From Formicarius rufipectus (lineage: Eukaryota; Chordata; Aves; Passeriformes; Formicariidae): DNA of 64,000 bases. This document shows, piece after piece, positions 1-11,910 of this stretch. The notes under the pieces were generated by a model. That model did no database searches. It saw only the letters and a list, made by a program, of their open reading frames with translations, and was not told the origin of the DNA. Made by a program: the position numbers and the translations under genes. The stretch is from assembly GCA_013399695.1 (NCBI GenBank), contig VXAU01000753.1:170016-234015 (forward strand). The letters are read 5' to 3'. Every line of letters starts with the position of its first letter. Positions within the stretch are counted from its first letter, which is position 1.

Positions 1-232
1 AAACAGTCTCACACCTCTAAACCAATTATTTTACACATCTTGTGTCATTTGGAAGGACTCTGCTTAGGACATTTCAAGGATCTCAGCAATGTCTACACTT
101 TCTGTAAGGTGGTCATTTTGGGGAGTAGAATGGGGATGTTAAATCTTTATTTTGCTGATATTTGCCTATTGGTGAGTATCAGAAGCCTGGCCTTAGTTTG
201 CTTGAAAATCAATCTTCCTTTGGAACAACTGT
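1..232. other. Single-copy flank, no gene recognised
   Basis: No repeat signature or convincing coding sequence is visible. A 65-codon open frame on the plus strand shows no recognisable domain. The stretch ends where the CR1 3' terminus begins. Confidence 0.5.
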
Positions 233-849
233 CATAGAATCATAGATTGGTTTGTGTTGGAAGCAACTTTAAAAGTTCAACTAGTTCAACACTCCTGCAA
301 TAAGCAGGACTAGATCAGGTTGCTCAAAGCCCTGTCTAACCTGGCCTTGAATTTTTCCAAGAATGGGGCATCCACCATCATTCTGGGCAACCTGTGCCAG
401 TGTTTCACCACCCCCATTGTGGGGGGGGGAATCTAGTCTAACTATAGTCTCTTAGTTTCAAGCCATTATCCATTAACTTGTGACACGCCCTGATAAAAAG
501 TCTGTCTCCAACTTTCTTGTGGGCCTCTTTAAGTGCTGAAAGGCTACAATAAGGTCACCCTGGAGCCTTCTCTTCTCCAGGCTGAACACTCCCAAATCTC
601 TCAGCCTTTGTCATGGAAGAGACAGCCCAGCCCTCTGCTCTCCAACCCTCTGATTGTTTTTGTGGCTCTCCTCTAACAGGTCCATGCTCTTCCTGCACTC
701 AGAACCCCAGAGTTGGACGCCAGACTCCAGATGGGGTGTCACCAACGTGGAGTATATGTGAAGAATCACCTCTCTCGGCCTGCTGGTCACACTTATCTTG
801 ATGCAGCCCAGGATATGGTCATACCTTCCAGGCTGTGAGCACACATCAT
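233..849 (-). mobile_element. CR1 LINE, 3' portion, antisense
   Basis: The left edge is the diagnostic CR1 3' end read in reverse: two TCATAGAATC-like units at 233, then the TTGGTTTGTGTTGGAAGCAA block. The body carries other CR1 landmarks in reverse order: CATCCACCATC and GGGCAACCTGTGCCAGTG near 370-400, CTTCTCTTCTCCAGGCTGAACA near 570, and CAGGTCCATGCTCTTCCTGC near 678. Translation of the minus strand over 611-830 gives decayed CR1 reverse-transcriptase C-terminal residues (HILGCIKISVTSRPREVI, then LVTPHLESGVQLWG). The copy is 5'-truncated near 849, as most CR1 insertions are. A run of nine or ten G lies at 421-430. Frameshifts and stops show that it is dead. Confidence 0.9.
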
Positions 850-2984
850 TGAAGTCTACCCAGGGGAAGACCCTACAGTCACAAGATACCAGCTCAAGAG
901 CTACTATTTTGTTGTCTTTCCACACCCAATGCAAAACTACATTTGAACTGGTACCAAAGGGTAATCTGAGATTAAATTTTAGAAATCGGGATAAGGCAAT
1001 TTTTTGCGTGTGCCAAGGCTCAAGGAGTAGATACAGTCTGGGCCAGTGCAGCCATAAGAAGAATAGGCCATTGGGGTGGACATAGAACAGAGTGTCCCAA
1101 GGGCACCTGTGTAGAGATAGACTTGACACTTCTGAGAGATGCCACTGCGACTGCTGGGAAGCACCTACTCCACTGTCATGGAGCAGCAGCTGCCTCATCT
1201 CATACAGTGGCTTGTGGCAACTGACTTGGTTTTTGCAGATTGCTGTATATAGAGAGGGATGAGTTGCCAGGTGGCTTCTGCCAACAGCAGACCCTGCTGG
1301 TGGAATGCTGGTTTGCTTCATCTAAAACTGACATGGGCAACTCATGGAGATGGAAAGTTCTCCTTGAGCACCATGTAATCACAGCATGGAGGCAGATAGA
1401 TAGGCAGAGGACAGATGGGATGCTTTGAAAAAGGTGTATGCATCAAGAATTAAGATGTGGTAGGCAGACTGGAGAATATTATATGACTCAATCTCTCCAC
1501 CTGAAGATGGAGATAATGCCTTCCAATTAAATGCCCATATCTCTAAGTATGCAGTCCTATAAACAGTGATTTTTAAGTTACTGGGAATACTCTTACAAAA
1601 ACTACTCATGTTCATAAGTGTTTACACATTCTAAAGTGCCACATTACCAGCATAGTTCACATTTGTAACCAGGGAAAAACTCTCTGAATTATTTATGAAA
1701 ATAATTTTGATCTGCTAAATCATTTACAAAATTACCCACTGCATATAATTTTTTTAAAGAAACTTCTCCAGTCAGGTATAAATTTAAAAGACAAATATAA
1801 ACAAGGAGAAAAAAAATACTTGAATTAAATATCAGTTTAAAGGAAAAAAGCAAGAATATTGCTGCCAGTCCTCAATAGATACAAGACAGCTCCACTTATC
1901 TGAAGATTCCTATTTATATCTTGCATTAGAATTTTTAGCGTTTTCTGTCACAAATTAAACAGAAAAAAAGGCCTGATCCTGCTGACACAGAATGGAAACA
2001 TGCACACAGCACGTTTAGAAAATATATGCCCCACTTTAACATCATTATGTAGACGTACTGATTTCTTCAAGTGATTATAGTGTTATACACATGCACCTAA
2101 ATGAGCTTGAAATGATCAGTTTAGCCACCACATGCTAGAGCTCACCCAGATGGCTGAGGCAAAGTAGGGCTTAGTCTACACAGAATTTTGTCTTAACACA
2201 CTGTTGCTAGCACTAAACCAGCAAACTCAGCCATATCAATGTGTACTGAAATTATTGCACCATGCACATATTTGTGATATACACTGAATAGAGGCATAAG
2301 CCTGGCCATGGTCCTCCACGTGGACACTAGCTGTGCACACGCGTCCTTCCCACTGTGTGCAAGTGGGACTCCCACAGCAAGAAACAGCAGGAATTGGTAG
2401 TAAGTTTCCATTTGTTTTCCTGTCTCCCCTTGAATCCATTCTACTTTCATAACATACTCTGGTGAGAAGGTCCTCTGTCCTTCCAATTCTATGGAAATCT
2501 CTCTTTTTTTGTTTTATTTTGGTTTGTTTGTTTCTTTATTCTGAATCTTGCTCCCGATACCTTTATCAGCTGTCTCAAAATGTTGCAATGGAAGGAACGA
2601 GGAGCAGTTAAGTGCTATTTATCATCTCCATAGCACTCATGATTTTATAAACTAGTTCTGCATCATCTCTAACTGGTCTCTTTTCAATAATGAAAAGTTG
2701 TAGCCTAATAGATCTCAGTCATAACAACAGCTTTTATCTATTTGAAGATGATCACTGATTATTCCAGCTTATTCTACTTAACTCTTCCAAACTACCATAG
2801 TTCATACACTATAAAATCCTTAATGTCCTTTGTGTTTTCCTCTCAAATCTCTCCACCCTTCTCACTTATGGTAATTCTATAATACGGTCAAAGATTTTAC
2901 ATTATCTTTGCAATAGCCTCACATTTTTCACTGAGACTCACTCTGGGATTCATTTCTATCCAATTCCATCCTTCTGCTTCCCAG
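850..2984. other. Unassigned sequence next to the CR1 5' break
   Basis: From 850 to about 1380 the base composition is more balanced than in the AT-rich DNA after it, and the minus-strand frame that starts in CR1 runs on without a stop to 1321. I do not recognise the peptide or a repeat family. From 1400 to 2984 the sequence is AT-rich single-copy DNA with T-rich patches near 2500-2530. No exon, RNA gene or regulatory element can be supported. Confidence 0.4.
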
Positions 2985-3125
2985 CTAATCAATACAGCAT
3001 CCCTACAATTGGATATCCTTTACAACATGCAACACCTCATATTTGTACTTCATGTTATTGCTTTCGGGCCATTTTTTATGTTGAACTTTACAAGTGCCAT
3101 TCCTCTGACAATTTCTAGTGTGCTC
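2985..3125 (-). mobile_element. Possible ancient CR1 relic
   Basis: The stretch CATGCAACACCTCATATTTG followed by TTCATGTTATT and TTGAACTTTACAAGTGCCATTCCTC resembles, in reverse, the part of CR1 that usually reads 'gtgcaggaccttgcatttg...ttgaacttcatgaggttcc'. The match is diverged and judged by eye. It overlaps a 126-codon plus-strand frame (3009-3389) that has no recognisable domain. Confidence 0.3.
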
Positions 3126-3908
3126 AGGATATGGACTTCCATAAAAAGTAGTTGGAAGCAATTCTTCCTGGGATTTAGACTAGCTGGAGCACAGAGCGTA
3201 ACTACCCCCAAAAAGAGTTTCAAAGGGGAAGTCCGCTTTCAAGGAATGTGTCTCTGGCTCCTGAGAAGATGCATATATTGCTTAGACCTCATTGCCTTTG
3301 GATCACACAGAATTAAAATTCTGGAGGTCATCAATGGCCCATATAGATGGAAAGTCGCAAGGGACTATACCCAGCTGAAAGAAAGTTAAAGAATCTATCT
3401 TATAAGCATTATGTGTGAAATTCTGTGATTATCAAAATAAAAGGAGATAGAAAAAAATCACAAAATCAAAACCAAACAAACAAAAGTAAAAAATGATTAC
3501 TATTACTTTAACCATTTCCTGGAAGTATTTCATCAGGCCCTGGAAATAATTTTCAAATGTGGTTCCCGTAAGCAGCTTTTAGCAGAAAACCAGTGCCTAT
3601 ACTACCACCTCTAGTACTGAGACGTTCAGACTGCTTCTGACAGCTCCAGACAGGAAACACCAGAAACCAGACTTCATTTCTTGTGTCATATGGTACGACT
3701 ATTTAGAGAGAAATAATAAGCATAAAGGAAAAGTGCTTGATGAAAGCAGAAGTAAAAATAAAACAGATGATGCATCAGAATTCATGAGAAGGTCAGGTTT
3801 TTGGGCATTTTGGAGAAATGAATTTTCCACAACATTACTAGCATTTTGCAAGAAGTTCTGATATCCTGAATACAAAACATCATTAAACTGAACTATAATT
3901 GCAGGCAG

Positions 3909-3926
3909 AAATAAATAAATAAATAA
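3909..3926. repeat. (AAAT)n microsatellite
   Basis: About four and a half AAAT units in a row. Confidence 0.85.
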
Positions 3927-4399
3927 GTGGACTGGGCCTAAAACCAAATCCTACACTGTACAGTCTTATATTACTTGCTCCACAGTATTCTGCTCAAGAT
4001 TTGCTCTTGCTAAGGGTGCAGGCATCCTCTCTGGGAAACCCAGACACACATTTCATGTCCGAGTTGAAACCAGGTTGTCACCACATGTGCTAGAAGCAGG
4101 AGACCACCTTTGGTTTATTCTGTGAGACTTCTGCTCAGAAGTTCTCCCTGACACATAAAGGAGGAAGTCCTGATCAACCAGATGTTTAATTTATTTATTT
4201 TTTTTACAGTTTTTGCTATGTATAAATGTATTCCCCAGTTCCTGTTAAAAGTGAGCATTTTCTCAGTAGTCAGGCAGGTTGTCAGTGATTTTCCTCAGAT
4301 TCGTCTAACCAGAAATTCTATGTTCATTTCTGGCAAATGACACTATTCTCACAGCTTTTAGCATTTAGTGGTTTTGCAGCTATGAAATACTCATCCCAT

Positions 4400-4416
4400 C
4401 AAACAAACAAACAAAC
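4400..4416. repeat. (AAAC)n microsatellite
   Basis: About four AAAC units in a row. Confidence 0.85.
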
Positions 4417-6340
4417 TCACGAAGAAGAGACGCAATTGTGGTTACAGCGAAATTATACATCATTTTCCAACAAAACTGTAGCAAAAACATCTGTATGACA
4501 ACATCTACTTTGGCTGGCATTTCTAACCCCACCATGCTCAGGACAGATCATGGATCTTGTCTCTCGACACAGTGGACACATAGGACACGTGTAATTTGGG
4601 GAACAGAGGTTGCAGATTCCCCTATTAGATATATCCATCCCACATCTGGGAAATAACCATTGTCAACAAGGGAAAAAACATCAATGCTCATGGTTTTCTT
4701 TCTCGAGTAAGAGTTGCCCTTGATTCCAACCCCCACAGAGACACCAACTGGCTGAAAAAAAATTGTTTCTGAAAGACTTTTTCTTCTCTCAACAGCTCCT
4801 GTGTGTCTTGCTCTGTAGCCTGCCCAGTTTTTCACAGTGGGAAAAGAAAAGGTTACCCAGTGGAAGCTGGAAGCGTGTTGCTTTTGTGTGTTTAATATTG
4901 TGGCACAGACAGCAGCTTCTCTCTGCCTCCATGGACTGATGTCCATTGTCATGGCTTTACATACGAGCTGTAAAGCCCTGCAGCTCATGAATAACAGATG
5001 GAGGAGAAGAGAGTTTAATCCTGGGAATCTTATCAATTCTCTCATTCAGGGGAGGTTCTCAACCAGGCACTCTTAGGCAAGGACTCCCTTGATACTCACA
5101 GTTCTGGCTTGACCCTCTCTGTTCCAGCATGTCCAGGGAGAAGCACAGGGCCAGTAACAACGATCCTATTCTGCTTCTTCCTGGTCAGCACTGACTGCTG
5201 GCCCTTTAGAGCACCTTTCTCTTTCTAGAATACCTTTAAAAGCCAGAGCAGGGATTTTTGCACCCTGATGGCACTGCCCAAGCACTCTCTGTCCCCAGAG
5301 CTGGAAGGTTATTAGCAGGGTCTATTACTGTTGGTCTAGGGGAACAGTCCTGTCATTTGAACTCGTTACACCTCCATATCTGTGTTGGCTGAGAATGTCT
5401 CCTACCTATAATGCTCCACCATCCTGGAGTAGGGAAAAGGAAGAAACTTCCTAAAATTACATTATCCAGAGGGAATGCGTCCTCCAAAGAGTCCATGGGA
5501 ATAAGAAGATGAAATGAACTTTGTAGAGTTATGGGAGTGTCCACTTTGCAGTCCTCTAAGGATGACATTTTTAATTCCTTAAGGAAGACAAGCTTAGTGG
5601 AAAATCAATGAGTTTCTGAGGGAAAGGAGCCAACACAGCTTAAACTGCTCCCAGTGACTGCAGGCCTACAAGAGTCTGCAGAACCCTTCTGAGCCAATCC
5701 CTTGGCTGTCAGTGATGACTGAAGACCACCTCCTCACCATAGGGTGAAGGGTCTGCATGGCCCTAGGACCGTAGTGCCACAGGCAGCTCCCATATTCAGA
5801 AGTGACTCCACGGAGGTGATGCCAACACACAGGAACAGGCACAAGCTCAGCTTTGGTTGTGGAACAGGAATCTCTCTGTCCTCCTTGTAATTAAATTTAT
5901 GCCAGTCAGCCAGGAAAGGAGTGTAAGAGAGCCCAGGCCCAGGGCTGTTTCACTCTTGCCTTGCTGAGAGCTGTTGTGAGTCAGCTAGAGAGACGGACAG
6001 AGGGGACCATAATTCTCAGGATGGCAGCATCCTTGGTGCTGTCCTGTCCAGGTGTGGGAATGAGCAGCTTTGGGGCAGTGGTATCTTACCTGGGAAGAGC
6101 TGCCCTCCTGTTTCTGTTCAGTCTGTAGTGCAGCTGACTTGTCTGGAGCAAGCTTCCAGGAAAAACAAAAAAAGCAGGCTGGGCAAAGTCTGCTCACAGG
6201 CTGTGCTGCAGCAGGAGCATCCATCTTAGATCCAGTGGAGGAGGAGAGCTTGGACAAGCTCCCTTTTTAAAGCAACAGTGCTCCTACTGAGCATGGTGAG
6301 GAAGGGGAGTGCTATGCCCTAGAAGTGGTTGTGCTGGATG

Positions 6341-6465
6341 AGTGCAGAGCACTTTATAGGTATTAGCTAACTGATCTTTACAAACACCTTTTGCTCGCTT
6401 GAACATCATCCCTCCACTTTTACAGGTGCAGAAAAGAAGCTTTATATTACCTGGTGCAGAAGTAG
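6341..6465 (-). mobile_element. MIR/CORE-SINE-like relic, antisense
   Basis: The order of blocks matches the reverse complement of MIR: GAGCACTTTATAGGTATTAG, CTAACTGATCTTTACAAACACC, then CATCATCCCTCCACTTTTAC with AGGTGCAGAAA. These correspond to the MIR segment 'gcgctttacaagtattaactcatttaatcctcacaac...cattttacagatgaggaaac'. The rest towards the tRNA-like end (6440-6465) is faint. MIR-type SINEs were active before the bird-mammal split, so birds keep only rare, strongly diverged copies, consistent with the mismatch level here. Confidence 0.6.
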
Positions 6466-9400
6466 CCCATGAATTTAGGATGCCTGGACCAAAAACCTTT
6501 TATTCTGATTTTGTTGGTGCAGGACATCTGCAGGTTTGTCTCACTCTGACAGTGCAGAACATCTGTAATCCACTTGAAAGTGTGAACATCTGTTTTTAAA
6601 AGCCAACCTAAGGGGCACTTCAAGTTGGAAATGCCAAAAAGCAGGCACTCCAAATCACTAAACCTTAGGATAACGGTGCCTTTTATGTCTAAAGTCATCT
6701 AAGTAGAAAAGTTTAGAGTCAGGTTTAATCAGATGTTGTTTCTCTGCTTCTTTCTTATGCATCTAGACAGGCCTTTTCCTGTGGCCTCCCCATTGATTCC
6801 TGTGGACGTGTTGACAGAGAGTCAGGGTTTGAGACAGAAAATAAAACTTTTCTTCTCCAGGACCACTTATTCTGCATGAACTGAAGGACAAGATGGGACA
6901 CCCTGTCTGGATCCACCACCACCCTACCAAAACTGCCATTAGGAAAACAGGACAGTTGTCCTGAGTTGTGGCATTTATCCTTCCATGGCCACTGGCCACT
7001 CTAACTCTACGTTGGTCTTACAAAATCGAGAAAATGGGGAACACAGATAGCAAATAAGGACATGCCACATAGCTGGAAGCAGATATTTACTGAGTGGTAC
7101 GGAATGTTGGTTTGGTTTACTCTTTATTATCTTCAGGGCATATTTTTTGTTCTGTGGCAGACCCTTAATAAACATCACACCATTACCTCTAATTGTGCTT
7201 GACCAGTGCTATAAAAGAGATCTCAGAGGCTGACTCTGTCCCAACTTGCTGATGCTGTAGCAGTACTCTACCAAGGCCCAGATTTTTAAAGTTAGTTAGA
7301 TAGATGCAGTCTGGTACCTCGTGGGATTTTCACTTGTAGGCTGAGCAAGTTTGGAATTAAAATTAAAAACAGGGCAAGTAAGAACACCCACTAGTGCCTA
7401 CTTGTGATTGTAGGCACATAAATAGATTTTAAAATCTCAGGTTTCTCCCATGTACAGCTTCAAACTGGAGAATTCTCTTTCCTCAAAGCTATAAGACAAC
7501 AGCTGAAGCTCCTGTTGTCCTTCAAATTGTGCTTCAAGGTACATTCATGTATTCAGGCAGCCTGTTTTTTTTCCTCCAAACCTTCCAGATGTGTGAGAGC
7601 TACAAGCTGAATATTCTCCAAAGAGACAGGCCTGAAGGAATTCAAAGTCCTTTGTCAGGCAGCCTGTCAATGTTGTAAGCATTGCTATTTAATTGATGTA
7701 CTGTTTTTATTATACGTGCCCTAAGGGAGTGTGCTGACCAAAGCCTCTTGTAAATTGAATAAATAAACAAATAAATAAGCAAGCATCTTTGCCTTGACCA
7801 GCTCATGGTGTGACAGAAAAGTCCATGTAGTTTAATGTGGTTTTACACAACAATCTAGCTGGCTGGAAAGGCTCCTTTGATCTATATTAACCCAGGCAGG
7901 CTCTTCCAGCTCCTTCTTCCACCTCAGCAAAGAGAGAGGATGCCACTCTTCCTTTCCAGATTTCTAAGGTCACTTTGTTGATTAAATATGTCATCTTAAA
8001 AGCTTTCCATAATGTGAAAACTACCTATTTCCTTCCTTGAACTGGAAAATGGGTGAAGAATTTTGTCATTTTCTGTTAAAAGGGATGAAGTAGTATCCTC
8101 CTTCTTCCATTCGCTCGCTTTCCTCTGTTGTCCACCTGTCCCACTTCACAGCTCTGCAAAGTCATGATCTCCCATTTGCTTCTTACTTGTATGTTGTCTG
8201 GACCAAAATACTTCTTAAATGTATCTTTTAACAAAACTTCAGAAGGTAACAGTCAGAGTCAGGACTACAGTGCGCCCCCCAAAAAAAAGTACCAGCTGGG
8301 GAGATAAGCTGTCGATATCCAAGTATAGAAAGCAACACAGACATGGGAACCATCATTCAGTGAGAGCTGGCCACACAAACACATGCATTGCTGCTTGAGC
8401 AGGTTTTTACAGCCTGTGCTTATCGCTGGGCTGCATCAGCAAAAGCACTATCAGTGCGCCCGCTGGCTTGTACAATCTACAAGAACCATAGCCACATGCT
8501 GAGTGCAGTCAGACCTTCATGCTCATAAATGTTATGCATGTGAGAAATTTTACAGCTCTGAGTCATCATCTAGCCTACATTCATGTGCTCCTTTCCACTC
8601 TGGAAGGAAAGCGCTTTCATTCATGAAAAAAAAATAGGTTTCAAGACGTATCATGATACAATCACACTCTTTTATAGCATTTAGCTTCTTGTTATGAAAT
8701 ATGATTTCCCTGGCATAACTATAGTTTGGAGGGTGGAAAAGCGAGTTAAGTTGTGCCAGCCACGCCTCCATGACTGCCCAAATCACTTCCTCCAACTGTA
8801 GACTTCCTTCAGAGAGCTGCTTAAAATTTGCAGGACAGTTATCCTAAGTTGTCTTCACACTGAAGTACATTCAGATAATATTTAGTATAGAGCTTAAGGA
8901 GACTGAAGAAATGAAGATGGACTGAACTAGAGACTGAACAGAGTCCACTTGTGCATCCTAGTGTCACAGAGTTCCATGGTCTTTCCCCCTTAACCATAAT
9001 GCAAAATTGTTTTGAAGCAGTGGAGGTGTCATAGTGAGACATATGTGAAGGAAACAAAAAGAAAACAATCTACCCTCTTTCTCCAAAATATTTGAGACTC
9101 CTGTTGTCCTTGGGGTAGATACTGGCCAAATCAAATTGAGATCAAAATCAAAATTAGGCAAAGTGTCAGTGAAGGGTCATTTCTCATGGGATATTTTCAG
9201 AATCCTTGAATTTGTACATATTCCCAAAATTGTTTCAGAATAGGAAAATCAGGCAGGATGTGTATTTCTCTCCTATGAGAAATTGGTAATGTTTGACCTT
9301 AACATATGATTAGCTGTTAAATGACTTTCAAGGAGAATTTCCTAGGATAATCTACTTAGCCTTTAGCACCCACTTATCACTTCATGGTGGAGATTAGGGT

Positions 9401-9582
9401 TGATTCTCAAGAACAGCATTACTTAGAGTCTCAACTACATTTTTTTCAGTTAAGTAAATTATTCCTTTATGGGAATAATGAGAAAATTTTATGTCCTCTT
9501 TTTCTGTATTTAATGTACTGTTATGGAATAGGTGATTATGAAAGTTATTTAAGGGAAGATTGTAAATGAGGTACTCTCCAAT
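6466..9582. other. Single-copy DNA, no gene recognised
   Basis: No recognisable exon, interspersed repeat or RNA gene. An (AAAT/AAAC)n tract lies at 7758-7779. Open frames are all below 85 codons. Confidence 0.4.
7758..7779. repeat. (AAAT/AAAC)n microsatellite
   Basis: AATA and AACA units alternate imperfectly for about 22 bases. Confidence 0.8.
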
Positions 9583-9625
9583 TCAAAACAAAAAAACCAA
9601 CCAAACAAAAAAAAACCCAACCAAC

Positions 9626-9658
<33 letters not shown>

Positions 9659-9677
9659 AAAAAAAACAACACAAAAA

Positions 9678-9715
<38 letters not shown>

Positions 9716-9725
9716 ACAAAAAAAC

Positions 9726-9758
<33 letters not shown>

Positions 9759-9769
9759 AAAAAAAAAAC
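9583..9769. repeat. Very long A-rich tract with C interruptions
   Basis: About 187 bases are nearly all A, broken only by C or CC. The left part contains (CCAAC/CCAAA) units. Three uninterrupted A runs of roughly 30 bases follow, separated by CAAAA-type spacers. Long open frames across it (poly-K, poly-F) are composition artefacts. No retrogene body is visible immediately on either side, so it is more likely an expanded simple repeat than a processed-transcript tail. Its exact length is unreliable in most assemblies. Confidence 0.95.
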
Positions 9770-10429
9770 TGATGGACTTCTGGGCACCCAGAAGCTTCTT
9801 GAGATATTTATGAATTATAGATGTGATAGTTTCCATATTGCTTCTACCAGGTATTGAGCTAGACACTGTCTCAAGGTGAGACTTAGTGTCTGGAGAACAG
9901 AAAAAGATTGTGGTTAAGTTTATGATTTCTAGACATGCTCCAGACCGATACAAAGGGTATGTGTCCAAGTGCATCCATCTCAGGCCAAGAAATACAGCAT
10001 ACATCCTGCTAAAAACTGTTCAGGGCTCTTTTCCTGCAACTCACAAAGGCCACATCCACAGTACACAGCACTTGATCTTGGGCTTTCATGACACTGGAAA
10101 TCTGTGTTGCATCTGTGTGTGTCTGAGGATACTGAACATCCTGGAATTGTGCTGGAGGATTGCATAGTTTCCAGACTGTGCACTTTCTTCTCTAGGAACT
10201 GTAGTGTGATGCTGCACCAAGGAACTTCCCTGGGATGTTTGTTTCACTTCAAAAACCAAAGACTGAATTAACATTTCCACAATATTTACAAACAGAGCAC
10301 AAGGCCTTTGGAATGAGCTGGGAAGCCATAGGTGTACACGGAGATACTAACAGTGAATTTTTATCACAGTATGTCCTCATACTGAGAACAAATTGGAATA
10401 AGGTCCTAGGGAGCCTGCTGAGAGATGGC
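9770..10429. other. Single-copy DNA, no gene recognised
   Basis: Short open frames only, the longest about 93 codons and crossing the tract edge. No repeat family is identified. Confidence 0.4.
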
Positions 10430-10746
10430 ACCCAGAATCTCCAGGCTTAGAGAAGGGTGCATCTCATTAATCCTTGGCTCAGAGCAACACAGGACAAAGG
10501 ATAATGGTTTTAAGGAGTGACAGTTTAGATGTAAAGAGGTAGACTTTTACAAGAGCCATACAACAATGGCACACCCTGTCCAGAGAGATAGCAGATGTAC
10601 CATCCCTGAAAAAATACAAGGCCAAGTTGAATCCAACTCTGAGCAACCTGGTCCAGTAGAAGATGCCCTTGAACATTGCAGATGGGTTGGACTAGATGCT
10701 GTTTAAAGGTTCCTTCCAAACCAGCCTATTCTGTGATTCTGTGATA
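10430..10746 (+). mobile_element. CR1 LINE, 3' end, sense, internally deleted
   Basis: It ends with the CR1 terminus in forward sense: AAAGGTTCCTTCCAAACCAG, then CTATTCTGTGATTCTGTGAT, giving two ATTCTGTG units at 10728-10746. Upstream are GGACAAAGGATAATGGTTTT, GTCCAGAGAGATAGCAGATG and CCATCCCTGAAA. The part usually between the GGTAGACTT block and the 'tggcaca...gttgccc' block is shortened, indicating an internal deletion near 10550. The 5' end is uncertain because matches fade before 10470. Confidence 0.85.
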
Positions 10747-11350
10747 TCACTCTATTCTCACTCTGGGACATTCTAACACCAAATACCCTCTTTGGCATTG
10801 TTGCTGACACTTCATCAGTAGTTTGCCAGAGTACCCTGTTGTGACAGGTTTCACATTTTAAGTCTGAAAACACTCCATGGTTAGACTGATTGTCAAATTA
10901 CCGAAATTTAACAATTGATTTTTCCTCAAATGAATTGTGGTAAAAGTCCATATGTTTACTGTCAGTCTATGGAAAGTTCCTCTTTTACTGGAAATCAAAT
11001 TGCATTACCTCATATTTTCTACCAGAAAAGAGCACAGGTGCAGTCAACCACATGCTCAACAGGCATGTGACATCACTTGACCATGAGTTCAAATAGATAG
11101 CTGAATGTGCAGGATTGTGGTATTTGACTTTTGTTATTATTACCTCTGTTTCAACATTATCAGATGACAAAGCCTTTTAAAATAATTACCTCCCTCACGT
11201 TACTTTTGCCACTTTCTAACATACAAATTTTCCTGCACTTCTCAATTGTGAATTTCAGAGTACATCCAGCCTATGTTACAATGTCAATCACATTATTTCT
11301 GTCCGTTATTTAGTGATTGCTGCAAATGCAATTTGACCATACCACATAAG
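10747..11350. other. Single-copy DNA, no gene recognised
   Basis: AT-rich, with only short open frames. Nothing recognised. Confidence 0.4.
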
Positions 11351-11910
11351 AAATCACACAATATGCTAAATTAAAAGAGGATCATCAAGTCCAGCTCTTA
11401 GCCCTGCACAGGACTATCCCCAAGAGTCACACCATGTGCCTGAGAGTATCATCCAAACACTCGAACTCTGACAGGCTTGGTGCTGTGACCACTTCCCTCT
11501 TCCCTCCCCAATTCCCTGGGGAGTCTGTTCAGTGCCCAACCACCCTGTGGGTGAAGAGCGTTTTTCTAATATTAAACCTAAACCTCCCCTGACACAACTT
11601 CAGGCCATTCCCTCAGGTCCTGTCTCTGGTCACTACAGAGAAGAAATCAGTGCTTGCCCCTCCTCTTCCTCTCATAAGGAAGTTGTAACTGCAGTGAGGT
11701 CTCTCTCAGTCTCCTCTTCTCCAGGCTGAACGGAGCAAATGACATCATACAACTTCCCCTCCAGACCCTTCTCCATCTTCATAGCCCTCCTTTGCATACT
11801 CTCTAATAGCTTAGTATCTTTCTTATACTGTGGTGCCCAAAACTGCACACAATATTCAAGGTGAGGCTGCAACAATGCACAGCAGAGCTGGACAATCACC
11901 TCATGACAAT
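11351..11910 (-). mobile_element. CR1 LINE, older subfamily, antisense
   Basis: The left edge has AGGATCATCAAGTCCAGCTC, the reverse of the CR1 3' UTR in the older 'atcatcaagtccaacc' subfamilies. Minus-strand translation of 11672-11900 gives a clear CR1 reverse-transcriptase C-terminal segment: EVIVQLCCALLQPHLEYCVQ, then FWAPQYKKDTKLLESMQRRA, then MKMEKGLEG. The order and spacing match other avian CR1 copies. The frame breaks soon after and the 5' part is missing, so it is a dead, truncated copy. Confidence 0.9.

Larger units (their letters stand above)
3126..6340. other. Single-copy DNA, no gene recognised
   Basis: Mostly non-repetitive. It includes short (AAAT)n and (AAAC)n tracts listed separately. 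A 165-codon minus-strand frame at 4548-5045 has no recognisable domain, no convincing splice context and an ordinary composition. The 5100-6270 part is somewhat less AT-rich than its neighbours, but I see no coding or promoter signature in it. Confidence 0.4.

Noticed and set aside
611..849. Minus-strand protein similarity to a reverse transcriptase, as a possible gene
   Set aside because: It is decayed CR1 ORF2 with stops and frame breaks, covered by the CR1 entry.
3009..3389. 126-codon plus-strand frame with hydrophobic stretches
   Set aside because: It overlaps a probable ancient CR1 relic, and the hydrophobicity follows from T-rich codons.
4548..5045. 165-codon minus-strand open frame
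   Set aside because: No recognisable domain, no convincing start or splice context, and the length is possible by chance in 64 kb of DNA.
9549..10004. Long poly-F and poly-K frames
   Set aside because: They are translations of the A-rich tract.
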